From positions 186,001 through 250,000 of the forward strand of contig JAFYYU010000017.1 of the NCBI GenBank assembly GCA_017557425.1: DNA of 64,000 nt, written 5' to 3'. The notes beneath the pieces are model-generated. The model was not told the DNA's origin. It worked only from the letters and a program-made list of their open reading frames with translations, and ran no database searches. Shown piece after piece: positions 43,803-53,374 of this stretch (the first letter of the stretch is position 1; each line of letters begins with the position of its first letter). Origin of the DNA: Muribaculaceae bacterium. GTDB taxonomy: Bacteria; Bacteroidota; Bacteroidia; Bacteroidales; Muribaculaceae. The translations under genes and the position numbers were made by a program.

Positions 43803-44783
43803 ATGAAAAAGTTATTATCATTGGTGCTGGTGAGCCTGGTGGCCATCGCATCGTACGGGCAAAGCACGGTGTATCTCACCCGAGAGATTACGCCCGAGTC
43901 ATTGGTGAAAATCTACAAGGCGCTTGGTGTTGAAGCCAAGGGCCGCGTGGCAGTGAAAATCTCGACAGGCGAGGGCAGTAACCCCAATTACCTGAAGCCC
44001 GAACTCATCAAGGACCTGGTACTCGAGGTGGACGGCACCATTGTTGAGTGTAATACCGCCTATGGCAGCGGACCGGGCAATGAGCAGGACGAGCGCAACA
44101 CGTCGGCCAACCATTGGAAGGTCATCGAGCGTCACGGTTTCCTGAAGTACTTTCCCGTGGACATCATGGACGAGTACGACGAGATACGCATTCCCGTGAA
44201 GGACCAGTCGAACATCAAGTATGACATCGTGGGAGGCCATATGGCCAACTATGATTTCATGGTACTATTGAGCCATTTCAAGGGACATCCCATGGGCGGT
44301 TACGGCGGTGCGCTCAAGAACCTCTCCATCGGCTGCGCCAGCAGTAACGGCAAGGCCTATATCCACTCGGCAGGCAAGATGGAGAAACTCGACATGGGAA
44401 AACTCTGGACTCCCGAATACATCGGTAATCAGGACGGATTCCTAGAGTCGATGGCTGCCGCCGCACAGGCTGTGGTGGACTACTTCAACAGGCAGCAGGG
44501 CATCATCTTCATCAGCGTGATGAACAACATGAGCATCGATTGCGACTGCGTGGACCATCCCGCACCGGTGAAACTGGAAGACTACGGCATCCTGGCCTCG
44601 ACCGACCCTGTGGCCCTGGATCAGGCCTGTGTGGATATTATCAACCAGCAGAAGGTGACTGCCACGAATGACCCCACCGACCTGCTAAACCGCATTGACC
44701 GTCAGCACGGCGTCCACACCATCGAGTGGGCCGAACAAATAGGCCTCGGTAGCCGCGAGTACATTCTTGTAAACATAGAATGA
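43803..44783 (+). CDS. Secreted DUF362-domain protein
   Basis: The 326-residue protein has a signal peptide (IASYGQ) and a DUF362 domain over nearly the whole length: VAVKISTGEGSNPNYLKPELIKDL, HFKGHPMGGYGGALKNLSIGCAS and STDPVALDQACVDII. Many DUF362 proteins also carry a bacterial ferredoxin domain. None is seen here, only scattered cysteines such as DCDC. It starts 17 bp after the AraC gene and 1 bp before the CMD-cupin gene. Role unknown, probably redox-related by context. Confidence 0.88.
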   Translation: MKKLLSLVLVSLVAIASYGQSTVYLTREITPESLVKIYKALGVEAKGRVAVKISTGEGSNPNYLKPELIKDLVLEVDGTIVECNTAYGSGPGNEQDERNTSANHWKVIERHGFLKYFPVDIMDEYDEIRIPVKDQSNIKYDIVGGHMANYDFMVLLSHFKGHPMGGYGGALKNLSIGCASSNGKAYIHSAGKMEKLDMGKLWTPEYIGNQDGFLESMAAAAQAVVDYFNRQQGIIFISVMNNMSIDCDCVDHPAPVKLEDYGILASTDPVALDQACVDIINQQKVTATNDPTDLLNRIDRQHGVHTIEWAEQIGLGSREYILVNIE

Positions 44784-44784
44784 T

Positions 44785-45825
44785 ATGAGACGTTTAGTAA
44801 CACTATTAATAGCGATATTGATTATGGCAACAGCATACGGACAGGCGCTGACGGAGCGTCAAAAGGGATTGGCTGCATGTGCCTGCCTGATGGCACAAGG
44901 TGATTTGGAACGGTTGGAGCCAGCCGTGTGCTCGGCACTCGATGGCGGCGTGACAATCAATGAACTGAAGGAGGCTTTTTCACAACTATATGCCTACACG
45001 GGGTTTCCCCGCTCGCTGAATGCGTTGAGCGTGTTGGATAAGGTGTTGGAAGAAAGAAAACCTGAGTGGCAAGACGGCAAGCCATGGAAGCGTCCTGCTG
45101 AGTGGAACGATGCCAAAGCTGCTTACGAACTGGGCAAGAAGAACCAAACGCAACTATCGGGCAGGCCATTCAATTACGCCTTTTGTCCGCAGGACGACTA
45201 CTATCTGAAGGCGCACCTGTTTGGCGACATCTTCGCCGGCGACCAGCTTACGGCTGCCGACCGAGAGATCGTCACCGTGGCAGCGTTAAGCGGACTCGAT
45301 GGTGTGGCTCCACAACTTGCCGCACACAAGCGTGGAGCCGTGAACATGGGCAACAGCCAGGAACTGGTGGATGAACTCTGCGCTTGGCTCGGCCACGAGG
45401 GCTACACCCTGCGCAGCGGTTTCCCCAAGGGCGTGCCCAACACGGGCTATGCCCAGTACTTCATCGGTGACAGCTACCTTGCTCCCATCGTGCCAGCCAA
45501 CCTGGGCGAAGGCAAAGCAACCGTTATGCCCACGGTGAACGTCACCTTCGAGCCCGGTTGCCGCAACAACTGGCACGTACATCATGGCGCTCGCCAGATA
45601 CTGATTTGCGTTTCAGGACGAGGATGGTACCAGGAATGGGGAAAAGAGCCTATCGCACTCACCTCAGGCACGATCATCGACATCCCCGAGGGCGTGAAGC
45701 ACTGGCACGGCGCCGCTAAGGACTCATGGTTCCAGCACCTCACCACCCACGTCAAGACCAGCGGCGAGGAATCTAACGAGTGGTTGGAGCCTGTCAATGA
45801 CGAGACCTACAACAGCCTGCCCTGA
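44785..45825 (+). CDS. Carboxymuconolactone-decarboxylase-like plus cupin fusion, exported
   Basis: The 346-residue protein has a signal-like N-terminus (ILIMATAYGQA). Two AhpD/CMD-type helical repeats follow, the first at about 22-90 (KGLAACACLMAQGD) and the second at about 130-215 (REIVTVAALSGLDGVAPQLAAHKRGA). A C-terminal cupin lies at about 240-330 with metal ligands NNWHVHHGARQILIC and GVKHWHG. The usual CxxC of AhpD is represented only by CAC. CMD-cupin fusions are widespread in Bacteroidetes and uncharacterised. Last gene of the redox operon; a strong hairpin follows. Confidence 0.88.
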   Translation: MRRLVTLLIAILIMATAYGQALTERQKGLAACACLMAQGDLERLEPAVCSALDGGVTINELKEAFSQLYAYTGFPRSLNALSVLDKVLEERKPEWQDGKPWKRPAEWNDAKAAYELGKKNQTQLSGRPFNYAFCPQDDYYLKAHLFGDIFAGDQLTAADREIVTVAALSGLDGVAPQLAAHKRGAVNMGNSQELVDELCAWLGHEGYTLRSGFPKGVPNTGYAQYFIGDSYLAPIVPANLGEGKATVMPTVNVTFEPGCRNNWHVHHGARQILICVSGRGWYQEWGKEPIALTSGTIIDIPEGVKHWHGAAKDSWFQHLTTHVKTSGEESNEWLEPVNDETYNSLP

Positions 45826-45847
45826 TAACTGACAGCCACCAATCAAC

Positions 45848-45900
45848 AAGGAACCGCATCCCAGCAGTAGTTTGTCCTGCTAAAGGGGTGCGGTTCCTTG
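45848..45900. terminator. Bidirectional terminator hairpin between redox operon and GH3 locus
   Basis: CAAGGAACCGCATCCC (45848-45863) pairs with GGGGTGCGGTTCCTTG (45885-45900): 12 perfect pairs then a G-T pair and more G-C pairs, with a CAGCAG/CTGC inner part. It lies between converging genes (stops at 45825 and 45990). The T-tracts are weak on both sides, so it may act as a barrier more than a classic terminator. Confidence 0.6.
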
Positions 45901-45989
45901 ATTCTTAGCGAATTCGGCTTAAGGCTCGTACTAACTGGCGTGCTTGAAAATGAAATCAATGTTTCAAGGGTCGTTTTTCTCTTTATTGA

Positions 45990-48263
45990 CTATTTGAGGG
46001 TGAAAGTCTGGCGCTGGACGTTGCGGCTGTCGGTGCCGACCATGACCTCGAAGTCGCCGGGTTCGCAGACAAACTGCAAATCTTTGTTGTAGAATTTGAG
46101 CAGGTCAGCATTGATGTTGAAGGTGACCTGACGGCTCTCGCCAGGCTTGAGGTTGATGCGCTCAAAGCCTTTCAACTCTTGAACGGGACGAGCGATACTG
46201 CCCACCATGTCACGGATGTAGAGCTGTACGACCTCGGTACCCTCGCAAGAGCCCGTATTGGTGACGGTAACGCTGGCTTGAATGTTGCCGTTGGCAGTCA
46301 TCGTGTTGCTACTTAAGGTCATCGGGCTGTATTCAAAGGTGGTGTAGCTCAATCCGTAACCGAAGGGGAACAACGGATCGTTGGGCACATCCAGATAATT
46401 GGTAGTGAACTTGGTAAACCACTGGGGATTGGGACGACCGGTGTTCAGATGGTTGTAATAGATGGGCACCTGACCCACGCTACGGGGCATGGTCACGGTG
46501 AGTTTGCCACTGGGCGACACGTCGCCGAAGACCACGTCACAGATGGCATCGGCTGCCTCGCTGCCACCGAACCACACGTTGAGAATGGTTGGAATGTTCT
46601 CTACTTCCCAATCCATTACCGTAGCTCGGCCCGAGAAGTTGAGAAGCACGATGGGTTTACCCGTTGCCTTGAGGGCTGTGAGCAGGTCCTTTTGGGCATC
46701 GAGGATGGTCAGGTCACTGCGTGAACTGCTCTCGCCCGACATCTCGCTGGGCTCGCCCATAGCGGCGACAATCACGTCACATTGCTTGGCAATGCGAACA
46801 GCCTCGTCGCGCATGACGTCAACAGGGCGTTCATCGCGCATCTCGCGCCCGAACATCGTCGAGTTCTTCTCCAATTCGGCATCATAGCAAACGTTGCAAC
46901 CCTTGGCGTACATCACCTCGGCTTTGTCGCCCACGGCGCGGCGCATGGCTTCTACCAGCGTGCTGTAACGGTCACTGGCGGCGGCAACACTCCAGGTGCC
47001 AGGCATGTTGGCTCGGGTGTTGGCCAGCGGCCCCACAAGGGCGATTTTGCCAGTGCGCTTGAGCGGCAATACGTTGTCTTTGTTCTGCAGCAGCACAAAA
47101 GTCTCGGTAGCCAACTTACGGGCGGCTGCGCGGTGCTCGTCGGTATAGACCTCTTTCTTGGCGCGCTTGGCGTCGAGGTAGCGGTAGGGGTCATCAAACA
47201 GTCCCAGCTTATATTTGGCCTCCAGGATACGCCGGCAGGCCTTGTCGATATCGGCCAGAGTCACCTTGCCCTCGCTCAACGACTGTTCCAGCGTTCCCAG
47301 GAAGCCGTCGGCCACCATATCCATATCGGTACCTGCCTTAAGTGCCAGTGCCGAGACGGTCTGCAAGTCGCCCATACCATGGTTGATCATCTCGCTGATA
47401 GCGGTATAGTCGGTCACGACGAAGCCGTCAAAGCCCCAACGGTCTCGCAGCACCTCGGTCAACAGCCAGTGGTTGCCCGTAGCGGGAATATAGTCAATAA
47501 CATTGAATGATGTCATATAGCTGCCTGCTCCAGCCTCGACACCGGCCTTATAGGGCGGGAAATACTCGTTGAACATGCGCACATGGCTCATGTCAACCGT
47601 GTTGTAGTCGCGGCCAGCCTCGGGAGCGCCATAAAGCGCAAAATGCTTGACACACGCCATCATCGTGGCTTTGTCGGTCAGGTCGGTGCCCTGATAACCT
47701 TCAATCATAGCTCGGCAGATGGCAGAGCCCAGGAAGGGGTCCTCGCCGTTGCCCTCGCTCATGCGTCCCCAACGAGGTTCACGGCAGATGTCCACCATGG
47801 GACTGAATGTCCAGCAGATACCGTCGGCAGTGGCCTCGATGGAGGCGATGCGTGCCGAGTTGCGGATGGCATCCATGTCCCAACTCATGGACAAGGCCAG
47901 TGGAATGGGGAATACCGTCTCATAACCGTGAATCACGTCCATACCGAAAATCAGGGGAATTCCCAGTCGGCTCTGCTTGACGGCGACTTCCTGTAATGCG
48001 CGGATGCTTTGCACACCCTTCATGTTGAACAGGCCGCCTACTTGTCCCTCACGGATTTTGCCGACAACATCACCGCTGACTGTCGATCCGGTAATGATAT
48101 CGCCGGTAACAGGCAGGTTGAGTTGTCCGATTTTCTCTCGCAAGGTCATCTTGCCCATCAGGTCATCGATGAATCGGTTCATTTTAGACAGGTCTTGGGC
48201 TTGGAGCGTAAAGGCGCCCAAAATCACCGTCATTGCGATTAGAATACTCTTGAATGTCTTCAT
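45990..48263 (-). CDS. GH3 beta-glucosidase, probably acting on beta-1,2-glucan oligosaccharides
   Basis: The 757-residue protein has a signal peptide (FTLQAQ), the GH3 barrel domain with nucleophile Asp285 in FVVTDYTA, the alpha/beta sandwich domain and a C-terminal FN3-like domain. Upstream signatures KHFALYGAPEAGRDYN and FGMDVIHGYETVFPIPL are those of BglX-type enzymes. It is the last gene of the second polysaccharide locus, 43 bp after a GH144 gene. A GH3 enzyme of B. thetaiotaomicron next to a GH144 gene hydrolyses sophoro-oligosaccharides, so the same role is likely here. Confidence 0.92.
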   Translation of the reverse strand: MKTFKSILIAMTVILGAFTLQAQDLSKMNRFIDDLMGKMTLREKIGQLNLPVTGDIITGSTVSGDVVGKIREGQVGGLFNMKGVQSIRALQEVAVKQSRLGIPLIFGMDVIHGYETVFPIPLALSMSWDMDAIRNSARIASIEATADGICWTFSPMVDICREPRWGRMSEGNGEDPFLGSAICRAMIEGYQGTDLTDKATMMACVKHFALYGAPEAGRDYNTVDMSHVRMFNEYFPPYKAGVEAGAGSYMTSFNVIDYIPATGNHWLLTEVLRDRWGFDGFVVTDYTAISEMINHGMGDLQTVSALALKAGTDMDMVADGFLGTLEQSLSEGKVTLADIDKACRRILEAKYKLGLFDDPYRYLDAKRAKKEVYTDEHRAAARKLATETFVLLQNKDNVLPLKRTGKIALVGPLANTRANMPGTWSVAAASDRYSTLVEAMRRAVGDKAEVMYAKGCNVCYDAELEKNSTMFGREMRDERPVDVMRDEAVRIAKQCDVIVAAMGEPSEMSGESSSRSDLTILDAQKDLLTALKATGKPIVLLNFSGRATVMDWEVENIPTILNVWFGGSEAADAICDVVFGDVSPSGKLTVTMPRSVGQVPIYYNHLNTGRPNPQWFTKFTTNYLDVPNDPLFPFGYGLSYTTFEYSPMTLSSNTMTANGNIQASVTVTNTGSCEGTEVVQLYIRDMVGSIARPVQELKGFERINLKPGESRQVTFNINADLLKFYNKDLQFVCEPGDFEVMVGTDSRNVQRQTFTLK

Positions 48264-48306
48264 AACTATATCTTGTTTTAGTTGTATCCCTTTTTAAAAG
48301 TTGCCG

Positions 48307-49689
48307 TTATTTAGAATAGGTAAACCCCAGTTTCTCAAGTCCCTGCTGCACCTCAGGGCAACTCATGAACAGGCGCCACAGGAGCCCCGTGCGGTAATTC
48401 TCAATCATCGGGGCGATGGTACACTGGTCGATGGCCAAATAACGGGGCAAAGTCCATCCGCTTGCCGGGCTGAAGGCGTCATAGAAGCCATATTTGCCCC
48501 AAATGGACTCTCCGCGGGCATAAAAGCCCTTGAGTGCCGCCATCGACTGTTCGGGTGTGTAGGGGAACGACGACAATGCCGCTGTGGGAGTAATGACACC
48601 CAGATCATTGCCGGGAGAATGTGCCGAATAACCATCCACCGAGTAACTGGCGGTCAGTCCCCAGCAGTCGGGACCGTAGTCGGTATAGTGTTTGGGGTTA
48701 TCGAGGCAGTACTGATAATTGCTCAAAGCATGATTGCGCACCACGTTCCAGTAATCTGCATACTGGTCTTTCAGGCCTTTGGGATTCAGGCCAATCCAGC
48801 TGTAGTGCGCCCAGAATAGCGGGCCACCGGTCTGTTCGGCTCCGTTGTGTTTGAGTTCGAGAGGATAGCCATACGGGGCTGCATCGCTCTTGATGCCTCC
48901 ACTTCGGGCCCATCCCTTGTGATAGCATGCAGCGGGTACGGTGTGGGTAGGTGATGCGGCTGCCAGCACATACACGATAAGGCACTCATTATAGCCTTCC
49001 AGCGGGAAGTTCATCTCCCATTCATATTCGGGTGACCAGTGCCAATAGATGACGTCTTGTCCGCCACGGGTGTACCAGTCGAACTCCATACCCTGCCACA
49101 AGGCGTTGATGCGGTCAATGAGGCTCTTTTCGGTCTCGTTTTCACTGTTGAGGTACTGACGTACGCACAACAGACCCTGCATCAGGAAACAGCTCTCCAC
49201 AAGGTCTCCGCCGTTATCCTTTTGGCCGAAAGGTTTCACTTTTCCAGTAGGGCCATTGATCCAGTGTGACCATACGCCGTGAAAACGGTCGGCACGCTCC
49301 AGGAAGTCCACAATGCGCGTGAGCCGTTCCACACCTTGCTCACGGGTAATGAAGCCGCGTTCCATCGCCACAACCAGTCCAGCGATGCCAAAACCACTAC
49401 CACCAGTCGTAACCACATCCTGGTCATGCTCGGGATACTGGCCATCGAGGTGGATGCGCTCGCGGGCTAGACCAGAGGTGGGCTCGGCGCCGTCCCACAT
49501 GTAGTTAAAGTGAACACGTTGGATGTAGTCCAGCATGGCATCATCGTTCTCGAATGTTGCGGGACGCACCTGCTCATCTGGCGTGACAGGCTCCTCGTTG
49601 CCGGGTTTCGGATTACTTGAGCAGGCTGGCAGTACTGCTATGGCCAGCAGGAGTGCGATTAATTGAAAGATTCTCATATTCATGCTCAT
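48307..49689 (-). CDS. GH144-type endo-beta-1,2-glucanase (Glycoamylase fold)
   Basis: The 460-residue lipoprotein has the lipobox AVLPACSS; the start could also be an ATG 6 or 12 bp downstream. An alpha/alpha-barrel of the Glycoamylase (PF10091) family follows: FNYMWDGAEPTSGLARER, TTGGSGFGIAGLVVAMERGFI, WSHWINGPTG, LFWAHYSWIGLNP and DCWGLTASYSVDGYSAHSPGNDLGVITPTAA. GH144 endo-beta-1,2-glucanases of Chitinophaga and Bacteroides have this fold and these motifs. It lies between GH43-like and GH3 genes and probably cuts the glucan at the surface for import by the SusCD pair. Confidence 0.85.
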   Translation of the reverse strand: MSMNMRIFQLIALLLAIAVLPACSSNPKPGNEEPVTPDEQVRPATFENDDAMLDYIQRVHFNYMWDGAEPTSGLARERIHLDGQYPEHDQDVVTTGGSGFGIAGLVVAMERGFITREQGVERLTRIVDFLERADRFHGVWSHWINGPTGKVKPFGQKDNGGDLVESCFLMQGLLCVRQYLNSENETEKSLIDRINALWQGMEFDWYTRGGQDVIYWHWSPEYEWEMNFPLEGYNECLIVYVLAAASPTHTVPAACYHKGWARSGGIKSDAAPYGYPLELKHNGAEQTGGPLFWAHYSWIGLNPKGLKDQYADYWNVVRNHALSNYQYCLDNPKHYTDYGPDCWGLTASYSVDGYSAHSPGNDLGVITPTAALSSFPYTPEQSMAALKGFYARGESIWGKYGFYDAFSPASGWTLPRYLAIDQCTIAPMIENYRTGLLWRLFMSCPEVQQGLEKLGFTYSK

Positions 49690-49696
49690 ACTTGAA

Positions 49697-51799
49697 TTAT
49701 GGGTTGATGTGAATAGTCTTTGCTAACGGGCTGCGACCGGTCTCGGAAAGTGCTTCTATCGTGAAATAGTAATCGGTGCCGATATCGAGGCCGCGCAGGT
49801 CATACTGCGTTTCACCATTAACAGTGATGCAGTGGTAAAGTTTATCGGGAGCTGTGCCGAAGTAGATGTTGTAACCGTAAGAGCCCTCAACGGGAGTCCA
49901 ACTGATCAAGGCATTTCGGCGGTCGTTCTTGTCTCGCTTGACGGTGAAGCGCTTGACGGCTTGGGGCAAATCGCCCTGAGCCAAGCCAAAGACACGCACC
50001 TCGCTCAGGCAGAAATACCCGCTTGAAGGCATGTGTAAATTCTCGATTCGCAAATAACGAGTATTCAGCTTCTCGCGCAGCTCTATATAGTCGTGGGGCA
50101 CATCCCGGTCATTGTCGCTTTTGTCCACCACCAGCGTCCATTGGTTGCCGTCGTCGCTGGCAAAAATGCGGTACTGGTAGTAGATGTCGTTGGCACGGTT
50201 GTGCTGCACCGTCTTGTGGTCATAGTAGTTGAGTTGGATGGCATGCACCTTGCGAGAGCCACCCAAGTCCAGTTCGATCCACTCTCTGTCGCTGCCGCTG
50301 GCTGCACTCCAGTAGGTGCGCATGTTCTCATCGGTGAGATTTGCAGCCACAAGGGTGCTGTCGGTGCTCGAAACCCGACACGGCTTACCATAGGAGAGCA
50401 GCATCCAACCCGTGAAACGGTTGGCGGGATTTTTGATGTCATGGTCAGCGTTCCAGCAGGGATAGTCGCCGAATGCCGTGTTACAGTACATCACGCCGTC
50501 CTGGTCAAATGCAGTGGGATAAAGCCCGATGCGGCGCTCAAACTTATACTTGAGCGAGAGCATACACGTACCCACGTGCCAATAGTTGCCGTTGAGGTCG
50601 GCAAAAGTGCCGCCATGCCCTACCCCTTGCACAAATCCGCCGGGTTTGTAACTCATAGGGTTGTGCTTCTGATATGTGAACGGGCCCAGCGGTTGGTCGG
50701 CGACATAAACACCGTCGGCATACACCTTGAACTCGGTGCCCGGTGCACCGTACTGGAGATAATACTTGCCGCCGTGCTTGGTCATGAAGGCGCCCTCGGT
50801 AAAGGGCTTAAGCGTCACCTCATCGTCGTTGTTCATCCCGAAACGCTCCCAACCGTGGCGGTCGGGATGCAGCCGCACAAGGTCGTATATCTTACTGATG
50901 GGGGTAAAGTCGTCTCGGCTGATTTCAACACCCTTAAGGGGGTACTCGTTGCTCGAGCCGTAGTATTCATAAAGTCTGCCGTCATCGTCCAGAAAAACGT
51001 AGGGATCCCATGTGGGCAGCGTGTTGCGCTCAATGGCGCGGCGCCAACGGCCGCTCTTTGGGTCAGTGCTGTACCAAATGGGCAGGCCCTCGTAGGTCGA
51101 GCCGGTATAGAATAAGGTGTCGCCCACCACCCATGCCGCCGGGGCGCACTCGTCGTCATCGGCAGGGAATCGCTGGAACGATGCTTGACAAAAGTCCCAG
51201 TCGCTCAAGTTGCGCGAGTAGTGGAAACCGCCCTGGTTGGTCGAGAACAGGTAATATTCACCCTTATAGGTGAGTCCCATGGGGTCAGCGCTAGAGCGGA
51301 ATGAGCCGCCATTACGGGTGTTGTTATTCCAGGGCTCGTAGTTATAGCTGATGTTTAGCGGGTTGCAATAGGTGCTGGTGGAGGGATTTTGCGGGTCATA
51401 CCAGCGTGTTGCCTGAGCGGAGCAGCGCGGCAGAGCAATACTGCTACTGGACTTGTTGGTCAAGGAGATATTGACCTGTCGTTGCCCGCTACTGCGCGTG
51501 ACAACGGTCATTTCCTTGCCAGGATAGTGGACACACAACAGGGTGTCGTGGTCGGTGCCCACGAGCGAGAAACGGCCTTGTGTATCGGTATTGTCATGGG
51601 CAGGACTGTAAAGCCACATAACTGTGGCACCCTCCAACGGTCGTCCCGATTCGTCGGTCACAATACCCGTCACATCATAATTGGTGACTACAGGGATATA
51701 GTAGTCGCTCACCTGCCCCTTGATGACCTTGACCGAATCGGTGCTGGCACTGACACCGAGCGCGCAACACAAGGCAATGATGACAAGAAAACGATTCAT
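49697..51799 (-). CDS. GH43-like propeller protein with F5/8-type and FN3 domains
   Basis: The start at 51799 (MNRFLVII) is preferred over 51847, as it begins the signal peptide. The protein has about 700 residues: a carboxypeptidase-D-like Ig domain (about 37-115), a five-bladed GH43-like domain with likely catalytic residues in SSADPMG, WDPYVFLDDDG and EGAFMTKHGG, an F5/8-type C (CBM32-like) domain (about 470-600; TYWSAASGSDREWIELDLGG) and an FN3 domain to the end. The locus context suggests beta-1,2-glucan, which is not a usual GH43 substrate, so it may remove side groups or bind glycan. It starts 89 bp after the SusD stop. Confidence 0.8.
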   Translation of the reverse strand: MNRFLVIIALCCALGVSASTDSVKVIKGQVSDYYIPVVTNYDVTGIVTDESGRPLEGATVMWLYSPAHDNTDTQGRFSLVGTDHDTLLCVHYPGKEMTVVTRSSGQRQVNISLTNKSSSSIALPRCSAQATRWYDPQNPSTSTYCNPLNISYNYEPWNNNTRNGGSFRSSADPMGLTYKGEYYLFSTNQGGFHYSRNLSDWDFCQASFQRFPADDDECAPAAWVVGDTLFYTGSTYEGLPIWYSTDPKSGRWRRAIERNTLPTWDPYVFLDDDGRLYEYYGSSNEYPLKGVEISRDDFTPISKIYDLVRLHPDRHGWERFGMNNDDEVTLKPFTEGAFMTKHGGKYYLQYGAPGTEFKVYADGVYVADQPLGPFTYQKHNPMSYKPGGFVQGVGHGGTFADLNGNYWHVGTCMLSLKYKFERRIGLYPTAFDQDGVMYCNTAFGDYPCWNADHDIKNPANRFTGWMLLSYGKPCRVSSTDSTLVAANLTDENMRTYWSAASGSDREWIELDLGGSRKVHAIQLNYYDHKTVQHNRANDIYYQYRIFASDDGNQWTLVVDKSDNDRDVPHDYIELREKLNTRYLRIENLHMPSSGYFCLSEVRVFGLAQGDLPQAVKRFTVKRDKNDRRNALISWTPVEGSYGYNIYFGTAPDKLYHCITVNGETQYDLRGLDIGTDYYFTIEALSETGRSPLAKTIHINP

Positions 51800-51888
51800 A
51801 GTCTTTGTTAAAGAAAACAGGCAGGGTGTCGCCTGAGGGCATAACACCCTGCCTGGTATTTTTGAAATTGATGTAAACGAATTATCTG

Positions 51889-53337
51889 TTATTCGTTCTT
51901 GGGCTCATTGGAGAGGGTAGGAACAGTCTGCAACTGTGACAGCGGCAGAGGATAGTACTTCACGCTCTCGTTCCAACCGCTCAGGACGCTGGCAGCCAGG
52001 CCCGTGCGGATGAGGTCATTGTAGCGCTCGCCCCACTCGCACACGAGCTCCATGCGGCGCTCGTCGAGAATCTGGTCAACAGTGACGTTGGTCATCGTGG
52101 GCATTTGGGCACGGGTGCGCACCAGGTTGAAGGGCTGGTCACCATTCTTGCCTTGACGCACCTTGGCTTCGGCGTTGATGAGCAGCACGTCGGCATAGCG
52201 CAGAACGCGAATGTTGTTGTTCGAACCATATTTGCTGCGTCCGGGGGTCAACTGGTTGGTGGGGGTGTAGGCCTTGCCGTTCCACGTGTTGGTGTTGTTG
52301 ACATTACCCTGCAGGTTGATCTCGTCGCCATCGCGGGTTGTTGTGCCACCCACGAGCACCGAGGTCTCCAGGCGAATGGTTTCGCCACGTGCCTGAGCCC
52401 AGTTGATGAAATTGTCGGTGATACCCACAAAGTTCCAACCGCCCAGGTTGCCAGGTCCCTGGAATACAAACCACTGGTCGGCGTCAACCATGTCGCCGCT
52501 ACCCATTCCGAAGTCGGTGCATTGGCACTCGAGCAGACTCTCGTTACACATCTTGCCGGGAATCTTAAACAGGTTGTAGAAGTCACCATAGAGCTGGAAC
52601 TTGTTGCTGGCAATGATGTCGTTGGTCAAATTCTCGGCTTCGGCATATTCACCGCGATTCAAACGGATCTTGGCTGCAAGAGCCTCGGCAGTATAGGCTG
52701 TAGCGGCACCATAGTGTGAAGCCTCGTTGGGGCGCACCTTCGGGCAGTTCTCCATCGCATACTGCAGATCTTCCAGCATATAACGCTCAACGGCATCCTT
52801 GGTCGAACGCGTCAGGTCGCTCTGGTTATTGTCGCGCAGAATCGTCACGTCGCCGAAGGCTTGTGTGAGCCTGTAGTAGGCATAGGCACGCAGGATGCGC
52901 ACCTCGCCGCAGTAGGCACGGTAGGTGGCTCGGTCGGCGTCATTTGATATATACTCGGCATAGGAGTCCAGCGATGTCAATGCACCGTTGGCAACCTTGA
53001 TCATGCCGTAGTACTGGTTCCACATCTCGTTCAGGCCCCAGAATGAATTGTCATACCTGAAGTTGCCGAAGTCAACAAGCAGACCTTGGTCATCAACACG
53101 TCCACTCCACACGTCACCATCACGTACGATGGTCAAGGGCCAGATGACCCAGTGCATGCCACCGGTACGCAATTTGGCATATACACCCGACACGGGCATA
53201 TACATCTCACTGGTCTTGGTGTAATCGACATCCGACTCGGGCAGCGTGCTCTCGGGCAGAATGTCCAGCCAATCGTTGCAGGATGTGGCTCCCACCATCA
53301 GCAGACCTGCAATCATGATATATTTCAAAAATTTCAT
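51889..53337 (-). CDS. susD: SusD-family lipoprotein of the second locus
   Basis: The 482-residue protein has a lipobox (LMVGATSCND), LDILPESTLPESD, the helix RAYAYYRLTQAFGDVTIL and the C-terminal DERRMELVCEWGERYNDLIRTG followed by YYPLPLSQLQ, all SusD hallmarks. It starts 37 bp after the end of the truncated SusC gene. It would bind beta-1,2-glucan fragments if the enzyme assignments are right. With its SusC partner broken, its present function is doubtful. Confidence 0.93.
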   Translation of the reverse strand: MKFLKYIMIAGLLMVGATSCNDWLDILPESTLPESDVDYTKTSEMYMPVSGVYAKLRTGGMHWVIWPLTIVRDGDVWSGRVDDQGLLVDFGNFRYDNSFWGLNEMWNQYYGMIKVANGALTSLDSYAEYISNDADRATYRAYCGEVRILRAYAYYRLTQAFGDVTILRDNNQSDLTRSTKDAVERYMLEDLQYAMENCPKVRPNEASHYGAATAYTAEALAAKIRLNRGEYAEAENLTNDIIASNKFQLYGDFYNLFKIPGKMCNESLLECQCTDFGMGSGDMVDADQWFVFQGPGNLGGWNFVGITDNFINWAQARGETIRLETSVLVGGTTTRDGDEINLQGNVNNTNTWNGKAYTPTNQLTPGRSKYGSNNNIRVLRYADVLLINAEAKVRQGKNGDQPFNLVRTRAQMPTMTNVTVDQILDERRMELVCEWGERYNDLIRTGLAASVLSGWNESVKYYPLPLSQLQTVPTLSNEPKNE

Positions 53338-53374
53338 AATCTTCTTCGTTTTATGATTGTTGGTAATTGCTAAT

